From Choricystis sp. odSpoLacu1 (taxonomy: Eukaryota > Chlorophyta > Trebouxiophyceae): 64,000 nucleotides of DNA. The translations under genes and the position numbers were made by a program. The DNA lies in contig OY253664.1 of NCBI GenBank assembly GCA_958009055.1, forward strand, positions 248,001-312,000. Direction: 5' to 3'. The notes under the pieces were generated by a model. It had not been told where the DNA came from. It saw only the letters and a list, made by a program, of their open reading frames with translations, and did no database searches. Positions 1 through 10,895 of this stretch are shown here, one piece after another. Each line of letters begins with the position of its first letter. The first letter of the stretch is position 1.

Positions 1-642
1 CTTTGGATCGACAGGGGGTAGTAGGGGGAGGGAGAGGCGCTGGATGGCGGGTGAGAAGAGCGGGGAGGAGTGCCAGCGCGCGGATGACAAAGAGAAAGAG
101 TGAGACCCTGGGTCTGCGTGTGCCCTGTTTTGTTGGTGCTGCTTTCCCAGCTCCTGGGACTCCCCCCCCGCCGCCAGCGCGATCAAACAGCGCGCAGTGT
201 GTGGGGAGAGAGTCGACTGCCTCCCCCTCAGCTCCCAGCGCCCGCCACACTGGAGTTGTGTGTCGTCCGTCGCCGCCGGTCGGGGGTCGCACCCGGTTTT
301 CGCGCCGCGCGCGAGAGAGGCTCCTCTGTTTTTCGCGTGGTTTCTCAAGGGCTGGGAGAGGAGCGCACGCACATCTGTCGATGCTGTGCACCGCGGGCGT
401 GTGTGGTGTGGTGTCGTCGTCGTCGTTACGTCTGTGGGGGGGCCCACCGATGTTCGCGCGCGCGAGAGGAGGCGCGTCGTTTTTTTCCTTCGTCTCCGAG
501 GGCCGTGGGAGAGGCCATGCGCACGCCTGTCGATTGGTTGCACGATTCCCCCAGGGTCTTCAAAGCAAAAAAAGGGGCAGACAAAAAGAACGCTGAAAGT
601 GAGTAGGAAAAAAAAAAACAGACCCCCACACCCTCCTCCTCC
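1..642. other. intergenic, no gene seen
   Basis: GC-rich sequence downstream of the RPS3 stop codon, with a short A run at about 608-619. Several open frames cross it, but none has a recognisable domain, a splice structure or consistent codon use. I see no RNA gene here. Confidence 0.5.
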
Positions 643-1906
643 TCAAGCGTACGCGGGTTCCGCGCCCGGCACCCCGCGCGCGGGCCCGCCCTCCTCGTCC
701 TTGGGGGCCAGCACGGTGACGACGTCGGGCAGGGGCGTCTTGGGGCCGGCGCGGCCGGTGGGGTCCCAGTCGCGCATGATTTTGACCGAAATGCCGAGCA
801 CGCCCTGCCGCAGCAGCACGTGGCGCACCGCGGAGTCGACGTAGTCGCGGACGGGGTTGCCGGCGGACAGCATGTAGCCGTCCTTGAACTGTTGGTGTGG
901 GGTGGGTGGGGGTGGGTGGTGGTTTTGGGTGAGCGGAGCGTTTTTTGTTGTTTTTTCGATCGCTTCCTCTTCCTCCTCCCTCATTCCTCTCTCTTACCTT
1001 CATCGCCTTGGCGCGCTGCGCCCTGAGCTTGCCCGACACCACGACTTCGCAGCCCTTGGCCCCCTGCTCCATGACATAACGCAAAACACCATAGCACGCG
1101 CGGCGCACGGCCAGCCCGCCCAGCAGCTTGTAGCGCAGGGACTCAGCCTGCGCCACGGCGCACAGGCCGCGGTTGGCCACTTTCTCGGCGTACAGCTCGA
1201 CGGTGCCGTCGGCAAAACCAAACCGTTTCTGGACGGCGGCGGTCAGCTCGCGCACGCGGCGCCCCTTGACGCCCAGCACGTCCTGGGTGCGGGTGGCGCG
1301 GATGATGACCTCGGTGCGCATGGGAGTGACGCGGACTTCCACGCCGGAGTAGCCCTGAAGAGTGGAGGGGAGGGGGGGGGGGGGGGGGGGGGGGAGGTGA
1401 GCGGTGAAAACAGGGCGATCGCGCCCCCCGCCCGGTTCGCGGCGGCTCGATCCGTGTCGGCGCGCCTGCCCCCCCCGGTCTCTCTCTCTCCCTCTGCCTC
1501 TATCCCACGCACCTGCTCCGCCAGCTCACGGGTCAGCAGCTCGTTGAGCTCGGCGTAGAAGACGCCGTCGGCGACAAACTGGGGGAAGGGAGGGGAGGGA
1601 GGAAGAGAGTGAGCGCACACGTCGCGAGAAGAACGGGTCGGCTCCGCGTGCTCGCGCCGCCAGTGGCTCCACACACACGCCTACCCCCCCATCACATGCA
1701 AAGCGGCTGTGCGAGCCGCGATTGGGGGTGTCAGTGGTGGCGTGGGCCGGGTATCGGGGGTGCGCACGCGCGGCGCGAAAAGGCTGCCGCGCCGTCGGTC
1801 TGCGCGCGGCGCCCCCCCGCCCCGCCGCGCTCTCCGGCTGCGGGCTGGTGGAGAACGCGCGTGGGTGTCCTCTCCGCACCTTGCGCTTCTTGGAGATGGT
1901 AGCCAT
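643..1906 (-). CDS. RPS3: 40S ribosomal protein S3 (uS3)
   Basis: Component of the small cytosolic ribosomal subunit at the mRNA entry site. Four exons join in frame: 1880-1906, 1513-1578, 998-1354 and 643-888, giving 231 aa. The start is the ATG at 1906, encoding MATISKKRK as in other eukaryotic S3 proteins. The N-terminal KH type-2 domain (about residues 20-95, with [14 protein letters not shown]) is followed by the S3 C-terminal domain with [20 protein letters not shown] and [13 protein letters not shown]. The C-terminal tail is a little shorter than in animals. No frame breaks occur, although intron 2 contains a run of 23 G on the plus strand. The gene is head-to-head with the RUN/RH gene, about 120 bp apart. 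Confidence 0.97.
1372..1394. repeat. G23 homopolymer in RPS3 intron 2
   Basis: A run of 23 G on the plus strand, which is poly-C near the 3' splice site of the minus-strand RPS3 intron. It forms an extended pyrimidine tract upstream of the acceptor. The exact length is uncertain in any sequencing read. Confidence 0.8.
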
Positions 1907-2025
1907 GGTGTTTGGTTTGAGGCGGCGTAGGGAGAGAGGGAAAACGAACAAACGAGAGTGTTTCGGGAGAGAGAGAGCTTGTCGACCTCCCCGGCCTCTC
2001 AGACCTTGTGTCAAAACGGCCGGGC
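1907..2025. promoter_or_regulatory. shared divergent promoter, RPS3 / RUN-RH gene
   Basis: A 119-bp gap between two start codons on opposite strands. It is purine-rich on the plus strand. No TATA-like element is evident. That it acts as a promoter is inferred from gene orientation only. Confidence 0.4.
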
Positions 2026-3933
2026 ATGGCGTCCTTCGCCGCCCGCGTGGCATCCCTGCTGCCGCGCAGTCCACCAGCAGCCCCTGCAAAACCATCAGTG
2101 CTGGTGACGCCCACCCCGCGCGCCGACGGGGGCGTGTGCGTCTCTTTAAACTCGACCGACGCGCCACCCCTCCCACCTCCTGGCACGCCACCCGCTGACA
2201 CAGTGCTGGCTGCCTTTTGTCGAGCCGCGACGGCTGCTGCCGCTGCAGCGGCCCACACGGGCGGCGCCACCAGCCTCCCGTCCCTGCCCCCCGGCCACCC
2301 GGCCTCGATCGCTCTCTTGGAAGCCTCCGCCGCCCTCCTCTTCCACGGCGCCACCCCACCGCCGCCAGGGAGTGTCGGCGGCGCTCGTGGCGCCCCCCCG
2401 CGCCGCGGCGGACGCGTTGCGCGGCCTGTTTGCGAGGCGAGGGGGAGGGGGGTGGCGTGCCGCAGCAGCACCCACCACCCCCGCCCCCTCCAGACCCGCT
2501 CGCTGCGCTGCGCGCGGTGGAGCGCAGCACGCACGCTCGTTTGGGCGCTGCCGGCGCCCCCTCTTTGACGGGGTGGGTGGCTGCCAGTGCCGCGACGGGC
2601 GTGTTGGGAGAGCGCCTGGCCGTTACGTCTGCCGCAGTCTCCACCCTCCCCCTCTTCTACCACGCCTGGGCCGCCCTGAGGCACCGCACCGCCAGGAGCG
2701 ACTTGGCCGCTGCTTCAGGCGTGCTAGACGGCCTGGCAGTGGGTGGAGGCGGCGGCAACAGCGCGCGCGCGGCGCGCGTGGCAAGGAGCGCTGACGGCGG
2801 AGGAGGTCTCTCCGACGTCTCCACCGGCGACGAAGCGGACGCCGACGAGCTGGGCGGAGATGGCGACGCGGACGACGACGCGTGGCGCGACCTGGCGGCC
2901 GTGCTGGAGGAAGAGGGTGGGCGCAGCGCGGCGCACAGGCGGACCGGTGCCGCCGCCGCCGCGACGGTCACCCCTCTCGCCCCCGCGGGAGCGACGCATG
3001 CACTGTACCGGGTGTCATGCCCCCCGCACCCACCCACCACGCACCGGTTTCGGGATGTGGCGAGGTGGGCGGGGGCTGCGGTGGCGGCGGGGGTCGCCCC
3101 GCCCGCTCCCTGGCGGGCCCTGGTTGCCGAAACGCGTTCAGCCCCCCGCCGCCGCCGCCTCGACGCCACCGTCATCGACAGACGGGCGGCAGGGTTGGCG
3201 GCCGCGTTGAACGCCAGCTTTGACGCGGCGGGCGGGGTGGAGGCAGCGACAACGCGCGCGCCCGGCGCGGCCGCGCTGGCTTCCCTCGTGGGCGCGCCGC
3301 CGCCGCCGGTGGCGACGCCACGGCCGCGCACCGCCGGCCGCTCCACGCGGCTCGTGCTGACGCGTCCGTCCAGGCACCCCCCCGACACCGCTGTCGCAGC
3401 GTCCCAGGGCGGCGCCTGTGCTGCGTGTGGATCACTCCTGACCCCGCCCACCCTGCGCTGCACCCACTGCGGCGCGCTCGTGTGCGCGCCCTGCGCCCCG
3501 CGCGGCCGCGGCGTCCCGCTGCCCGCCTCCGCCCTGCACACTCGTTCGACTTCACGCCGTCCTGCGTCTGCGCCGACTGCTCAGAGTTTTTAACCGGCGC
3601 GTCCACCCGCCCCCTGCTCCCCGTCGACGCGGCGGCACCCCACCCGCTGACCCAGGTGCCCGCCCTCGCCGCGGCCGCCGCGGCCCGCCGGCGCGCGCTG
3701 ACCGCGCTCGCCGCCGCGTCAGCCGCCTCCCCCTCCTGCGCCGGCGCCGCCGCCCGCTTGGTGCGGTCCGCGCCGCCGAGGAGGGCGCACTTGCTGGATG
3801 CAGGAGCACGTGGTTTTTGGAGTGCAACCGATTTGGAGGACATCGCCGGGGGGGGGGGGCGCTCGCGCTGCTGCTGGCGTGGCTCGACCGAGTGGCGGCC
3901 GCCGCCACAGCTGGCGCGAGGGTGGGACCATAG
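2026..3933 (+). CDS. RUN domain and Rubicon-homology (RH) domain protein, frame broken
   Basis: Probably an endolysosomal or autophagy regulator of the PLEKHM1/Rubicon/DEF8 type. The start is the ATG at 2026 (MASFAARVASLLP). Around residues 90-210 the pattern ALLEASAALLFHG and then LPLFYHAWAALRH fits a RUN domain. An acidic linker follows. The C-terminal third has a zinc-binding RH signature: ACAACGSLL, then LRCTHCGALVCAPC, then FDFTPSCVCADCSEFL. The tail GFWSATDLEDIAGG fits the end of the RH fold. The frame must change at about 2350-2372, 2440-2470, 3541-3550 (an extra AC in CACAC) and in a G12 run at about 3848-3859. After the last shift it ends ARVGP-stop at 3933. The breaks look like indels in repeats, but a decaying gene cannot be excluded. 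No introns are seen. Confidence 0.7.
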
Positions 3934-4179
3934 AAACACACTGCAAACAGTTTCATTGTTTTTTCTTTCTTTCTTTCGGTGTTTTGGTGATACAAAAAGT
4001 GAAGGGTGGACTCTAGAAAAACACGACGCAAAAACACACCACCACAAAAACGCGCGTGCGACAAGAAACCTCGCGAAGCATACAAAAACACAGCGCGCAC
4101 AAGGGATGGGGGCGGGGGACAAGTGCAGCACAAACACACACACACAGGGAGGCAGACAGAGGCCTTGTTCCTTCTTCTC

Positions 4180-5255
4180 TCACCGCGCCCACGACCCGCC
4201 CTCCCCATCCCCACCCCCCCTCCTCCCCCCCCCTCGACGACGACGACGACGCCGTCACCGCCTCCAGCGTGGCGTACACCACCCTGGCCAGTTCAGCCAC
4301 GTCGGCGGGAGGGGGAGGAGGGGCGTCCGTGGCGAGGGCCAGCTCCGTCGCAAGTCGATCAAGCGGGTACCACGCCCACCTCCTGTCCCCCAGGGCCGCC
4401 CCCACGATGAGGGACACGAAGCCGGACCAAGTGGCGGTGGTGGCAGGGGAGACGGCGGGGGCTGGAGGGAGAGGGTGGGTGGGGTGAGTGTGGTGTGGAA
4501 AAAAACACCGTCCCCCTCCCTCTCCCCTCCCTCCCCTACCCACCTTTAGACCACCGCACCGCCACGTCCGCCGCCCGCGTCGCCTCCTTGGCCGCCTCCG
4601 CGGTCAGCCAGACGAGGGAGACGAGGGCAGACGACGCGTCGAGGCGCGGCGCGCCGTCCACGGCGCGCGCACGCGCGCGCCAGCTCGCGGCGAGCATCGT
4701 CCTCGGTCCAGCCGCAGCAGTAGGCTTCCAGGGCGGACTCGGTGAGGCGCTGTGTGTGTGGGAGGGGGGGAAGGATGGTGAGAGGAGTGTGTGTGTCGGT
4801 GGAGACGGAGGGGGAGTATGTGTGCGTGCACAGCGCCGTTTCCCCACTCCCTCTCTATGGCGCGCGTGTCGGGCGGCCAATCTGCGCTTCCAGGCGCGGC
4901 GGCGCGGCCGGGCACGCGGTGGGCGAGTGCTTCCCAACCACGCGCGCCATTGCGAACACACCACCAAGCGGGAGGCGCGCCTCCCACGTGCGCGCCACAC
5001 TCTGCCCCGCCCTCCTCCCCACCCTCCACACACCTCCAGCGCATCAGAAAACCGGATGTTGTACTTGGCGGGCGCCTGAACGGCGAGCACGTCCTCTGCG
5101 AGGCGCGCGGACAGCGACACGACGCCGCCGCGCGGCGCGGTGGCGGCGGCGCGCACTGCGCGGCGGGGGAGGGGTGGTGCGCCGTGTATGTGTGTCGGAG
5201 CGCGCGCCGGCGTGGCGCGACGCGCGGGGAGGCGGGCGTGCGCGTGGCCCAACAT
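4180..5255 (-). CDS. putative plastid- or mitochondrion-targeted protein, unknown function
   Basis: I do not recognise the family. Exon 1 (5034-5255) starts at an ATG with an Arg/Ala-rich, acid-poor leader that looks like a transit peptide (MLGHAHARLPARR), then SLSARLAEDVLAVQAPAKYN. Exon 2 (4544-4749) has LTESALEAYCCGWTEDDARR. Exon 3 begins at 4461 with WSGFVSLIVGAALGDRRWAW and then VAELARVVYATLEAV. Splice phases match. A frame change is needed in a (GC)n stretch near 4670-4680. The C-terminus is uncertain: after a Ser run and poly-G, one frame ends near 4180 and another runs to 4013 through low-complexity sequence. It is head-to-head with the ceramide kinase gene. Confidence 0.6.
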
Positions 5256-5395
5256 ATTTCGTTTTTTTTTCGTGCGAGTGAAATGCACGCGCGTCTGGGC
5301 GTCAAAGAAAACACCCGCCTTCCTCTTTCCTCTCTCTCCCGCCCCGCCCACGAGGCGGGGGCACACGCTGCATCCACCGACACACACAACGAACA
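5256..5395. promoter_or_regulatory. shared divergent promoter, unknown plastid protein / CERK
   Basis: A 140-bp gap between divergent start codons, with a T9 run near 5261. The promoter role is inferred from orientation. Confidence 0.35.
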
Positions 5396-7762
5396 ATGAT
5401 TTCCCCCCGTGACGCCAAGAAGAAGACGTCCCTCGCGTCCCCGGACGACGTGGCAGCGCTGCACGCGGCGTTGTTTGCGGCGGGGGGCGCGCACCCTGGC
5501 CCCGACGCCCCCCCTCCCGACGCTGCCGCCCCCCGCCGCAACGTAGGCGACGTCGTGGTGTCGCCCCGGGTGGCGCCCGTGGTGGCGCGCAAGGCGGCGC
5601 GGGCGGACGGGTGAGTTTTTGGATGGATTGGCAATGGGCGTGTGTTCTTTGCCCAGGGTTTTGGGCGCTGCGCACGCGCAGCGTGTGCACTGGGTGGCGG
5701 CTGGGGTTTGGGCTTGATGCCTGGCAGGGGCACCTGGGAGAGGGCGGGCTGTGTGTCGGGTGGCGAGAGCGAGGGGCCCAGTTTCCGCCTCGCCTCGGGG
5801 CGCCGCCCTCGGGCGCTCCCCTTCTTCCCTCGGTTCCTCCCCGCGCTCCGACACGCACGTCCCTCCCCGTTTGCGTTGGCTTCTTGTGTATGTGCGTGTG
5901 TGTGTGTGTGTGTGTATTTGTGTGTTTGCCAAACCTCTCACTTTCATTTTTTCCTTTCAACCCACAGCCTCGCGTCGCCTGCGGTCCCGTTCCTCGTGCG
6001 AGGTGAGGCAAGAGGGTGGGGCGATGTGCAAGTCGCGCCTCGTTTTCCGAGGCACAAAACAAAGCCTAAACACACGTTCCCTCCCCTCACACACAGGCTC
6101 CTCCGAGTCCGACACCGCGTCGCCGTCGGCGTCCCCCGCCCCGCCCACCCTGCGCCACACCGTCGCCACCCCCCCCGCCGCCGCTGTTCTCACCCCTGAT
6201 GGCGTCGCCTTTGCTCGCAAATCCAGCGACCGTGCGACGGTGCTGTGCGGGGGGGGGCGCGTCGTCGCGTGCCCCACCCCCCCTGATCCCGTTTTGTGAA
6301 ATCTTGGGCGCGACCGTCCAGCCCGACCGCGCGTGCTGCGTGGCCACCGGGTATCGCGTCCTCGTGCACACGTTTCGGAGGCCGACCTCTCGTCCCTGTG
6401 ACTGGACGCCGAGGGTGATCAGCCTGAGCACGAGATCGGTGGATGTCGCTTCTTTCTTTGCTTCCCGCGTCACCGCTGCCGCCCACGCCGCCACCCCCCG
6501 CCGCCCGTCCTCCCTGCTCGTCTTCGTCAACCCGTACGGCGGTGCCCGTGCCGCCCGCCGCGTGTGGGAGGACGTGGCGGGGGCCGCTGCTGAGTGTGGC
6601 GGGGGTGGCGACGCGCGTGGTTGAGACTGACGCGCCCGGCGCTGCGCGCGCAGCAGTGGAAACCCTCACCCCCGCCACCCTGGCCACCATCGACGGCATC
6701 GTGGCGGTGGGCGGGGACGGCCTGTTCCACGAAGTGTTGAACGGGGTGCTGGCGCTGCGTGCGCGCGTGGAGAGTGAAGCGGCAGCGTCGTCATCACCCG
6801 CTGCTGCCGCGACTGCCACTGCCGCCGCGCGCCTGCGCCTCGGCCACATCCCCGCCGGCTCCACCGACGCCCTCGCCTACTCCATCCACGGCACCCGCTC
6901 CCCTGCCGCCGCCGCGCTGCACGTGGCGTTGGGGGATGCAGCGCCGCTGGATGTGCTGGCGTTGACAACGGCGGGTGTCGGCCGCACCCCCTCCCCCCCT
7001 CCCACCATCACGCACGCCGCCTGCGTGGCCTCCTACGGCTACATGGGCACCCTGCTGTCCCTGTCCGAACGCTTGCGCTGGCTGGGGCCCGCCCGCTACA
7101 ACGTGGCGGGCGCGTTGGCCCTGGCGGCGGGCGGGAGCGTGGGTGCTCGCGTCGCGTGGAGGCCCGCCCCGCCCGGCGTCCTGCCCCCGGGTGCCTGCGG
7201 CCCCGAGTGCGGCACGTGCGCGCGGGCGGGGTGGTCGTGGGCGAGGCGCAAGGGGGAGCACACGCCCGCGGGCACGCCGCGGCGGCCGCCACGCGGCGGG
7301 GGGAGCGGCGCGCTTTTGTTGGACGGTGAAGGAAACGCCGACGACAGCGCCCCCACCCCCTCCTCCACCTCCGCCCTGGCCCTCCCCCCCGCCGGCTGGC
7401 GCCACCGGGACGGCCGCTACGCCGCCGTCATGCTGGCGGCGCTGCCGTGCAGGTCGGATCGCTCAGTGCACGGCCTCGCCCCCGACCGGCACCTGGCTGA
7501 TGGGCTGGCCACCCTGATCGCAGTGGACGCCTGCTCACGTAAAGCTTTCCTCACCTTCCTGCTCGCTGTCGCCCGGGGGCGGCCGTTGGGAGAGTTGCCG
7601 GGGGTCACCCTCGCCACCGTCACTGCTGCCACCATCACCCCCCTCCCCGGCGCCACCCCGGGCGCCTGGAACGTGGATGGCGAACCCCTGCCCGATGCCG
7701 CGGTGGAGGCGGCGGTGTTGAGGGGGGCGGTGGCCGTGTTTGCGCGCGGGGTGGAGACGTGA
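5396..7762 (+). CDS. CERK: ceramide kinase-like lipid kinase (DAGK catalytic domain)
   Basis: Predicted to phosphorylate ceramide, or possibly a related sphingoid lipid. Exons: 5396-5610, 5968-6002 and 6097-7762. The first ~130 residues are Ala/Pro-rich and probably disordered. The catalytic domain shows LLVFVNPYGGARAARRVWEDV, the nucleotide loop IVAVGGDGLFHEVLNG, then LGHIPAGSTDALAYSIHGT, which is ceramide-kinase-like. ACVASYGYMGTLL and the Cys cluster CGPECGTC, which also occurs in plant and animal ceramide kinases, follow. Two frame changes are required. One G too many in a G9 run at about 6249-6257, and one in the GGGGG at about 6576-6581, each restore the family sequence when discounted. 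Sphingosine kinase is less likely given GSTD and the Cys cluster. Confidence 0.85.
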
Positions 7763-8091
7763 GAGGGTGGGCAGGATGATTTTTCCCCCTTCCTCCTTCC
7801 TCAGTGAAAGTTCTTTCACTCTGTTCCCACTGTGGTGTGTGTGTGTGTGTGTGTGTGGACAGTTCAACGAACCTGTAGGAATGTTTCACGAGACCTGTGT
7901 GTGGGTGTTTTCACCCTGCGAAACACAAAAAACTCACGCTTTGCCGATTCGGCGAGAACGAGGAGGACGCGCGCGCGGGCGCTCGTCTCGGCGCCTCCGC
8001 GCCTTCCCCCTCCCCCGCCAAACTGGTACCCAGCGACGGGCACGGCTGCCGAGGCTGCCGATAATTCCCGCCGGCGTTCTTTCGGAGCGAA
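7763..8091. other. CERK 3' flank and bHLH upstream region, no gene seen
   Basis: It contains a perfect 8-bp inverted repeat with a two-base loop at 7803-7820 (AGTGAAAG TT CTTTCACT), 40 nt after the CERK stop. A (GT)n run of about 11 units follows at 7835-7857. No reading frame with domain support is present. Confidence 0.6.
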
Positions 8092-9172
8092 ATGGACCAC
8101 GACCTCGATCTCCTTGCCCTGCTCACTGGCGCCGGCTTCCTCACGCCACCGGAAGGCACGTCCCCCGCTGCGGGACGCGTGACGTCCGCACGCGCGTCGC
8201 CGACGGTCGCGGCGGCGCCGGTGAGCCACGTCGCTGCGCCGGCGGCGGCGCCGGTGAGCCACGCGGCTGCGCCGACGCCGCCCCCGGACGCGCCCGCCCC
8301 CGAACCAGCGCGGGGGCGCCCCGGAAAGAAAGGTGTGAGGGTGTGGTGAGGGCGTGATCACGTGCAGGTTGATTCCAGGGAGGGAGGGCAAGGAGGGAGG
8401 GGGGGGGGGCAAACCCCAATCGAGCGAAAAACACCGCCCTCGTCGGAGAGAAGACGGCGAAATGCGGCGGTACACTCCGCCGAAACCACCCACACTCTCA
8501 CCGCACGTGCCGCCCTCCTGAAAACCCAGCAGCCAAAAAGTCGCACGCCCGCCACTCCGACGTGGAGCGCGCCCGCCGGGAGAGGATCAATGGGTTGATC
8601 GACCAGTTGCGCGACCTGGTGCCGACGCCGCCCCCGACCAGCGGCGGTGCACGCGCGTGCGGCCCGGACGCCCCCCCCACCCACCCTCACCGCGCCCGGC
8701 GGGCGGCGCGCCAAGCATGCTGTGCTGACGGACGCCATTGCGAGGCTCAAAGAGTTGGGGGCGGGTGGTGGTGGCGCAGGCGGCGATGCACCTGCCGTCA
8801 CGCCGCCGCGCCCCCCGCCGCTCGCGCCGCGCGCGCGCGGGCGCCCACCCCCCCACCCCCACCCCCACCGTCTCCGTGCGGTCCGTCGAAGGGGGCGGCC
8901 TCTACGTCCGTGTGTCGGCGCCCGACCGCCCCGCCCTGTTGAGGGACCTGGCGGCAGCGTTGGCGGCGCTGCGCGCGTGCGTGTCGCGGGCAGCGGTGGT
9001 GACCGACCCTGCCTGCGGCACCGCCGTCGACGTCTTCCACCTGGTGCCCGCCCCTGATGGCCGGCCCCTGCCGTCCGTCGCCGACCTGACCGCCGCCCTG
9101 ACCGCGGCGGCGGTGGGGTGGGGGGATGATGGGGAGGAGGGGGGGCGCCGCGTCAAGCGGCAGCGCGAGTGA
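8092..9172 (+). CDS. bHLH transcription factor with C-terminal ACT-like domain
   Basis: Predicted nuclear DNA-binding regulator. Exon 1 (8092-8332) encodes an acidic start (MDHDLDLLALLTG) and an Ala/Pro linker. Exon 2 (8530-9172) opens with the basic region and helix 1: KKSHARHSDVERARRERING, then LIDQLRDLVP. Helix 2 is RRAKHAVLTDAIARLKELGA. The last ~100 residues have the pattern VRSVEGGGLYVRVSAPDRP and LLRDLAAALAALRACVSRA, an ACT-like fold as in plant bHLH-ACT proteins. It ends in VKRQRE. The frame must change in a C8 run at about 8671-8678 and again in C runs near 8846-8860. The intron acceptor is a tandem CAGCAG. The bHLH call is firm. The loop length is uncertain because of the frame breaks. 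Confidence 0.82.
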
Positions 9173-10432
9173 AATGAGCGAGAGGCAGGTGGTTCTTTTC
9201 ACACACACACACACGCGCACACACACTCGCTCCCCAGAGCGACCGACGGCGAGCACACGCAGCACTGAGCCGTGGGTCCCCCCCCCCCCCCCCCCAAGCC
9301 CCTTTTATTCTGGCTCGCCGTCGTCTGGCTGTTCTGGGGGGACAGTTTTTTTTTTTTGTCACCCCCTTCCCCCCTCCCCCTCGGCTCCACGCTGGCTCCC
9401 TGGTGAGCGTGTGTCCGCCCCCCCCCCTTTTCTTCCCCTCACAATTTTTCTTTGACGACTCCCCCCGCCCCCCCCCCCTTTGCCCCCCTTTCCCTTTGCC
9501 CCCCCCCCCCTTTGCCCCCCTTTCCCTTTGCCCCCCCCCCCCCCCCCCCCCCTCCCTTGGGTTGCAGAAAGAAACACCACCCCCTGTTTTTCTTTTCTTC
9601 CGCCTTTTTAAAGGATTGTTTTGTTGGCTGATTTCACTTTCTAGACTTTTTCGGCGCGGCTGGGCCGAGAAAAAAACAGCCGCAAAACCCACCCCCTTTC
9701 CCCACCCACCCCTTTTTTTTTCACAGCCCGTGTCTGGGACGGGACGACTTCATGTTCAGGGTTTGACACACACCGCTGGGCTGGTGTCTCGCGCCCCCCC
9801 CCCCGCCCTCGGAAGGTATCGAGAGAGAGAGTGCGGGCGGGGGCGCGGGAGCGCCAGAGACCCACCCCCACCCCCCCCTTGGTTTCCGTCGTCTTGTGGC
9901 GCGGTGCCGTTTTTTTTCTTCCTACTTGACAATGCTTGTGATCGAGGTTTTTTTCTTGTGTGCGAAAAAAAACTCTTCGGTGTGTGGACTCTTTGGTGTG
10001 CGGCGCCGGAGTGAGGCAGACACACAGCCCAGGGCGAAGGGCGGACGCCCTTTTTTTGCTTCACACCAACAACAAAGGTCACGCCCTTCCACGGGACTCT
10101 CCTCCCCAACGCCCCCGCGCCTCCCACGGTCGACGAGAGGCGACCGTGTCACGGCGCCCCACGCTCAGGGGGCGACACCAGTCGGGCCGCTGTCGGTTCG
10201 GGGGGGCTGTTTTCGTCCGCATCCGCATCGTCCCCTCTCTCGCCCACGGCGCCCCTCCCTCCCCTCTCCCGCGCGCGCCACCACACGTGGGCTGACACAC
10301 ACCAGCAAGGCTCCCCCCCCCCCCCATCATCGGAGCAGAAGGAGAGGGCCCTCCCCCGCGCGTCTGCGTTTCTTTTTTGTTTTTTCGTGAGGCGGCCCCC
10401 GCTCGCGCCCCCGCTCCCTCCCCCTCCCCCCG
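9173..10432. other. 1.26-kb non-coding, C/T-rich low-complexity region
   Basis: No supported gene on either strand. The plus strand is dominated by homopolymers: C16 at about 9281-9296, T9 near 9351, a pyrimidine-only repeat block at 9415-9556, and several T7-T9 runs. The frames on the minus strand translate to Gly/Lys/Arg strings without family resemblance. It may hold the 3' UTR of the bHLH gene and upstream sequence of the next gene. Confidence 0.6.
9415..9556. repeat. polypyrimidine block with tandem TTTGCCCCCCTTTCCC-type units
   Basis: About 140 nt of nearly pure C and T. It contains two copies of a unit of the form TTTG C6 TTT CCC TTTG C-run (from 9479 and from 9511), the second ending in C22 at 9531-9552. 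The opposite strand is G-rich and could form G-quadruplexes or triplex DNA. Confidence 0.7.
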
Positions 10433-10895
10433 ATGCGAGGGTCCACGCAGGCCGCCATCGCGGCGGTCCGGGTACCCAACGTGGCAGGTGCGTGTGTGTG
10501 TGTGTGTGTGTGTGCGTGGCGTGGTGACGCAAGGAGAGGGCGAACAGAAACAGAGGGGACCAGCACGCGCCCCCCCCCCCCCCCCCCTGACCTCCCCTCT
10601 TCCCCACCCACCCACCCCACCCACACAGTCCCGCCCCGCCCGTCCGTGCCCGACGGCGACGTGCACGACCGCCCCAGCCCGTCGTCCGCGCCGGCCACCT
10701 CCCCCGAGGCAGCAGCCGCGCCCCCCCCCCGTGCCCTCCCTGCCGCCGCCCCCGGCCGGCCGCGGCGTGCGCTGGCTGGATGACGACGGCGCCGCCGCCC
10801 TGGTCAGCGTGCGCGAGTTTGAGGCGTCCGATGATGACGACGACCGCGGCGGCGGAGGGGCGGGCGGGCAGCCGGTTTGTTGTGCGGTGATGTGA
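10433..10895 (+). CDS. small protein with PP1-binding-like motif and C-terminal CaaX box
   Basis: No family recognised. Exon 1 (10433-10487, MRGSTQAAIAAVRVPNVA) joins exon 2 (10629-10895) in phase after a GT-rich intron. The middle is a Pro/Ala/Ser-rich linker. A frame change in the C10 run near 10720-10729 leads into RGVRWLDDDGAAALVSVREF and an acidic DDDDD stretch. RGVRW fits the (K/R)x(V/I)x(F/W) docking motif for protein phosphatase 1. The last residues, CCAVM-stop, form a CaaX box (C-A-V-M) for farnesylation. I infer a membrane-attached phosphatase regulator. The start could lie further upstream. Confidence 0.5.
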
